From the NCBI RefSeq assembly GCF_030815985.1, contig NZ_JAUSXM010000001.1, positions 4,898,001 to 4,962,000 of the forward strand: a stretch of DNA of 64,000 nucleotides, read 5' to 3'. The stretch comes from Paenibacillus sp. W2I17. GTDB taxonomy: Bacteria; Bacillota; Bacilli; Paenibacillales; Paenibacillaceae. A program made the translations under genes and the position numbers. Positions 60,998 through 64,000 of the stretch are shown here, piece by piece; position 1 is the first letter of the stretch, and every line of letters starts with the position of its first letter. The notes beneath the pieces are model-generated. The model saw only the letters and a list, made by a program, of their open reading frames with translations. It ran no database searches and was not told the DNA's origin.

Positions 60998-61792
60998 ATG
61001 CTGGAGATTACGCAAGTAACCAAGCTGTTCAATCCAGGCACAACGGATGAGAAGACCGCGCTGGTCGGTGTGAATCTGACAATGAATCCGGGAGACTTTG
61101 TGACAGTGATTGGCAGTAACGGAGCGGGTAAATCCACGCTGATGAACATCATTTCGGGTGTGATGAAGCCGGACATGGGTGATGTGCTGATCAATGACCG
61201 CTCCATTAAAAACCTGCCGGAGCATAAACGTAGCAGCTGGATTGGCCGGGTATTTCAGGACCCGATGGCAGGAACAGCACCACATATGTCCATTGAAGAA
61301 AACATGGCGATGGCATACAAACGTGGCAAAGGACGCGGACTGGGCTTCGGAGTTACCCGTGCCAGACGGGAGATTTTTAACACGCAACTGGAGAAGCTGG
61401 GAATTGGACTGGAAAAGCGGCCGAATGCAAAAGTGGGTCTCCTGTCTGGCGGGGAGCGGCAAGCACTCAGTCTGTTGATGGCTACCTTTACCCAGCCGCA
61501 GATTTTGCTATTGGATGAGCATACGGCGGCCCTTGACCCTTCACGTGCCGAACTGATCACGGAACTGACGGAGACACTTGTGCGTGAGATGAGACTTACT
61601 ACATTGATGGTGACGCACAATATGGAGCAGGCCATTCGTCTGGGTAACCGTCTGATCATGATGGACAAAGGCCGAATTATTCTGGATGTCAGCGAAGAGC
61701 GCAAGCGTACGTTGACTGTACCTGAGTTGCTTGGTGAATTCGAACGGATTAGCGGCAAAAAAATGGCAGATGATCGTGTCGTGCTGGGTTAA
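60998..61792 (+). CDS. ABC transporter ATPase (TrpZ type)
   Basis: A 264-residue ATPase: Walker A GSNGAGKST, signature LLSGGERQALSLLMA, Walker B ILLLDEHTAALD and switch His in VTHNMEQA. Walker B has DEH in place of DEP, usual in this subfamily. The ATG at 60998 is 9 nt after GGGAGG. Last gene of the operon. Confidence 0.9.
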   Translation: MLEITQVTKLFNPGTTDEKTALVGVNLTMNPGDFVTVIGSNGAGKSTLMNIISGVMKPDMGDVLINDRSIKNLPEHKRSSWIGRVFQDPMAGTAPHMSIEENMAMAYKRGKGRGLGFGVTRARREIFNTQLEKLGIGLEKRPNAKVGLLSGGERQALSLLMATFTQPQILLLDEHTAALDPSRAELITELTETLVREMRLTTLMVTHNMEQAIRLGNRLIMMDKGRIILDVSEERKRTLTVPELLGEFERISGKKMADDRVVLG

Positions 61793-61868
61793 GACAAGTG
61801 AATACTTGTTGGAAGAACAGATATACGTAGCGTGATCTATAATCTAAGCCAGCTATAAGATAGACGAT

Positions 61869-61900
61869 AAAAACCTTTTGCGTTCTCGCAAAGGGTTTTT
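61869..61900 (+). terminator. Terminator of the TrpXYZ-type operon
   Basis: Nearly perfect 14-bp stem (61869-61882 with 61887-61900), loop TTCT, ending in five T. A-run on the left allows bidirectional use. Confidence 0.92.
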
Positions 61901-61985
61901 ATGGTATGTTGAACACGTTGAAGAAAATGGAATGAATCTATACGATTTCGGATTAGCGAATTATACATAGTAGGAGGAACCAGGC

Positions 61986-63164
61986 ATGTCTTTGCAATTG
62001 GATGAAGGGACATATACGGTCGCGCGGCGTACAGAGTCCATTCGCCTGCTCGCCAAGGAATTTGCACTGCTGCATTTTCTGTATGAAAACAAGGAAAAAG
62101 CCTTCACCCGCAGCCAACTGCTGGATCGGGTCTGGCCGCTTGAATATCCGGTTGAACGCACCGTGGACGATCATATCTATCGCCTGCGCAAGAAGCTGAA
62201 ACGCTGGGATGAGATCCGTCTGGATACAGTACGGGGCTACGGTTATCGGCTTGCTGTACAAGAGAACAAGTCCGTTCTACCTTCTAGCCCTTCTGCTCAG
62301 GACCCAGAAATGCAGGAGGTCATTCACGGATTACTTCGTAAATATCATGTGTTTGGGCAGGGAAACGCCATACAGACCCTGGTTCAACAACAGGAAGCAC
62401 TCGGTATTCAGATTGCCCCTTATTATCAGTTGTATATCCGTTTTATAGAGGGAGATCTGGAATGGCTGATTACAACGAAAGAAATTGCTTTTGAAGAGCG
62501 ACTATATTGGCTACTGATTTTCGTGCACCCGCTGATCGAGCCAGCGGATAGTATTCAGTTGTATGAACAGGCGCTGAATTCAGCTGCATTGTCTGCCGAT
62601 CAGCTTCGCGAACTCCGCATTCTGAATATCGTTGAAGTCTATGTAGAGGTGGGCCAATATCAACGGGCGAAAGAGCAGCTGGAAGAAACATATCGTGTAA
62701 TAGACACAGATGAGCTCAAGAATTTCAGACTGCCTGTAGCACTTGCAGCGTTGTATGTGGAACTGTGGGGTGGCAGCGGTGAAGCTGTTGAGGCCCAGAT
62801 GGCAGTTCTGCGGTTAGGATTGAAGGATGCCCCGTATCTGCGGGAGATCGGACGTTTTCAGGTGATGGAAGGATTATGGTTACTTCGGCAGGGACGGATT
62901 CGTGAGGCAGAGTTAAGAATGGATGACGGTCTGGATGTATTGAAAATGTCGCTGAACGTACCGCTATATCTGAATGCTGCATATCAGATTCTCCTATTCC
63001 TGGGTCATCATCGAATTGAAGGTAGAATTCGCAGTAAGTATCGTCAAGTGTATGTAGAGATCGGCAAAAGTTACGGTGTACCCGCATATGGACAACAAAT
63101 TGTAGATGAAATACGTAACTTTTTATCTCCTACCTCCCCATCCTCTGATCTTCCTCTGATATAA
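61986..63164 (+). CDS. Winged-helix regulator with helical-repeat domain
   Basis: A 392-residue soluble protein. Residues 1 to ~90 are an OmpR/PhoB-type winged helix without a receiver domain (LLAKEFALLHFLYENKEKAF, VERTVDDHIYRLRKKLKRW, DTVRGYGYRL). Residues ~105-380 are helical, with TPR-like pairs (IVEVYVEVGQYQRAKEQLEE, LWLLRQGRIREAELRMDDGL). Likely a one-component transcription regulator that senses a ligand or protein through the repeats. AGGAGGAACC precedes the ATG. The MFS gene 69 nt downstream is a likely partner or target. Confidence 0.78.
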   Translation: MSLQLDEGTYTVARRTESIRLLAKEFALLHFLYENKEKAFTRSQLLDRVWPLEYPVERTVDDHIYRLRKKLKRWDEIRLDTVRGYGYRLAVQENKSVLPSSPSAQDPEMQEVIHGLLRKYHVFGQGNAIQTLVQQQEALGIQIAPYYQLYIRFIEGDLEWLITTKEIAFEERLYWLLIFVHPLIEPADSIQLYEQALNSAALSADQLRELRILNIVEVYVEVGQYQRAKEQLEETYRVIDTDELKNFRLPVALAALYVELWGGSGEAVEAQMAVLRLGLKDAPYLREIGRFQVMEGLWLLRQGRIREAELRMDDGLDVLKMSLNVPLYLNAAYQILLFLGHHRIEGRIRSKYRQVYVEIGKSYGVPAYGQQIVDEIRNFLSPTSPSSDLPLI

Positions 63165-63233
63165 CTCCTTTATGATTACAGCCAAGGAACATACAGGCCA
63201 CAAGCGGCTGTAATCAAGGGAGGAAGTACATGT

Positions 63234-64000
63234 ATGACCGTCATTTCAAATGAACCCACATCCAATGAATCCACCGAATCACCCGCCTCATCTGCGGAAT
63301 CTTCCAAAAGCTTATGGACCAACCTCCGGTTTGTCCGCATGTTTATCGCATACTCTCTGGCTACGTTTGGAGATTGGTTCGATGCACTCGCCATCCAGGT
63401 GATGGTGGCCTACCGCTGGGGCGCCGATCCGCTGATCATTGCACTTATTCCTGTATGTATGGCTGTCCCGGGCATACTGCTGGGCTCCTTTGCAGGTGCC
63501 CTGGCTGATCGACTGCACAAAGTAAAGATCATGATCCTTTGTGATGTGATCACCGTGGGATTAACCGTTGCTATTTTATTCGCACCAAGCCCGGCATGGT
63601 TGCTTCCACTGCTCGCTCTGCGTGCCATGATGGGAGTGTTCCATGTTCCGGCCCAGCAGGCGTTAACCCGTCAGGTGGTGGCAGAGGAGCATCTGTTTCA
63701 GGCATCGTCCCTAAACGGTTTTGTGAGCCAGTATTCTAAAGTGGCGGGACCACTTCTGGGTGCAGTCATTTTGGCCTTCTTTTCACCACAAATCTGTATT
63801 GTCATTAATGCCTGTACCCGCCTGTTGTCGGGTGCGGTATTATGGCCCTTGCGGCGTTTGATAGAAAAGTCGGAGTCCGTTGAATCAGACGGAAGTGCTG
63901 CAAGTGAAAAGGATGGATCGGAATCTTTGTTCTCCCAGTGGAAGCAAGGCTGGCGTTTTATACAGAGCAGTCGCACCGTGCTGAGTACGATTTTGTTCGG
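63234..64000 (+). CDS. MFS transporter (3' end outside the window)
   Basis: An open frame to the right edge, 255 residues seen. A ~30-residue Ser/Glu-rich N-terminus is followed by the first MFS helix (FVRMFIAYSLATFGDWFDAL), then GSFAGALADRLHKVKIMILCD, the loop 2-3 MFS motif, and VPAQQALTRQVV. This is the EntS/MFS_3-like group that exports siderophores or drugs. The ATG at 63234 is 10 nt after GGGAGG. A closer ATG at 63230 reads only seven sense codons before a stop. Confidence 0.85.
   Translation, partial: MTVISNEPTSNESTESPASSAESSKSLWTNLRFVRMFIAYSLATFGDWFDALAIQVMVAYRWGADPLIIALIPVCMAVPGILLGSFAGALADRLHKVKIMILCDVITVGLTVAILFAPSPAWLLPLLALRAMMGVFHVPAQQALTRQVVAEEHLFQASSLNGFVSQYSKVAGPLLGAVILAFFSPQICIVINACTRLLSGAVLWPLRRLIEKSESVESDGSAASEKDGSESLFSQWKQGWRFIQSSRTVLSTILF

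Noticed and set aside
63230..63253. Seven-codon ORF overlapping the MFS start
   Set aside because: It shares the MFS ribosome site and likely arises from the ATGTATG sequence; no sign of a leader peptide with a terminator.
1..64000. tRNA, rRNA, CRISPR arrays, prophage or plasmid replication genes
   Set aside because: Looked for and not found: no regularly spaced repeats with unique spacers, no tRNA cloverleaf with CCA-adjacent arms, no integrase, terminase or Rep-like protein.

Overview
The window looks like chromosomal DNA from a plant- or soil-associated Paenibacillus (Bacillota). The grounds are strong GGAGG ribosome sites, sigma-A promoters and hairpin-plus-T-run terminators, many lipoprotein solute-binding proteins with paired permeases, a YesM/YesN-type two-component pair, and several plant-polysaccharide enzymes (GH43 with ricin-B lectin, PL1 pectate lyase, GH113, two GH130). 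The genus is inferred from gene content, not from a marker gene. I see no tRNA, rRNA, CRISPR array or intact insertion sequence.

Layout. 0-8.8 kb: end of a secreted GH43 enzyme, an ABC-2 exporter, an odd GC-rich leucine dehydrogenase, a UPF0316 membrane protein, a pectate lyase with a perfect cre site, and an unknown seven-helix membrane protein. 8.8-17.9 kb: a divergent beta-mannan utilisation locus. The left arm carries an AGE-family 2-epimerase, GH130_1 and a LacI regulator. The right arm carries a solute-binding protein, two permeases, GH130_2 and GH113. The two promoters are back to back and share three similar LacI-type operators. 18.1-23.5 kb: a NikABCDE-like ABC importer behind a textbook Fur box. 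23.5-27.2 kb: an AT-rich accessory island with a WXG100-like pair, an anchored alpha-toroid-like protein, a secreted unknown, and a decayed segment bounded by exact 15-bp inverted repeats. 27.2-31.2 kb: a quinone reductase and a TetR regulator with matching operators, a phosphotransferase, a glycosyltransferase and a small membrane protein.

31.2-38.8 kb: an ABC-F ATPase behind a 53-codon leader ORF and a terminator (candidate attenuator); then a four-gene cluster (unknown, Ser/Tyr-rich lipoprotein, YgiC/YjfC-like ATP-grasp ligase, DUF350 membrane protein); then a nucleoside hydrolase, a UPF0303 protein and an LspA. 39-48.7 kb: two sugar ABC importers on either side of a YesM/YesN-type two-component system. 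48.9-57 kb: a MATE exporter, a frameshifted AraC regulator, an OmpR-type two-component system with a lipoprotein, TrhO and a SufR-like regulator. 57-64 kb: an Rpn-type nuclease, a dead phosphotransferase gene, a TrpXYZ-type ABC system, a winged-helix/helical-repeat regulator and the start of an MFS exporter.

The most unusual signal is a roughly 190-nt non-coding element present three times (39102-39285, 42526-42715, 51619-51808). Each copy lies on the same strand as, and just upstream of, a gene (a sugar-binding lipoprotein, a sensor kinase, a response regulator). The copies share loop sequences but change their stems in compensating ways, which points to a conserved RNA fold. Two of them start just downstream of a recognisable -10 box. 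I do not recognise it as any riboswitch class I know.
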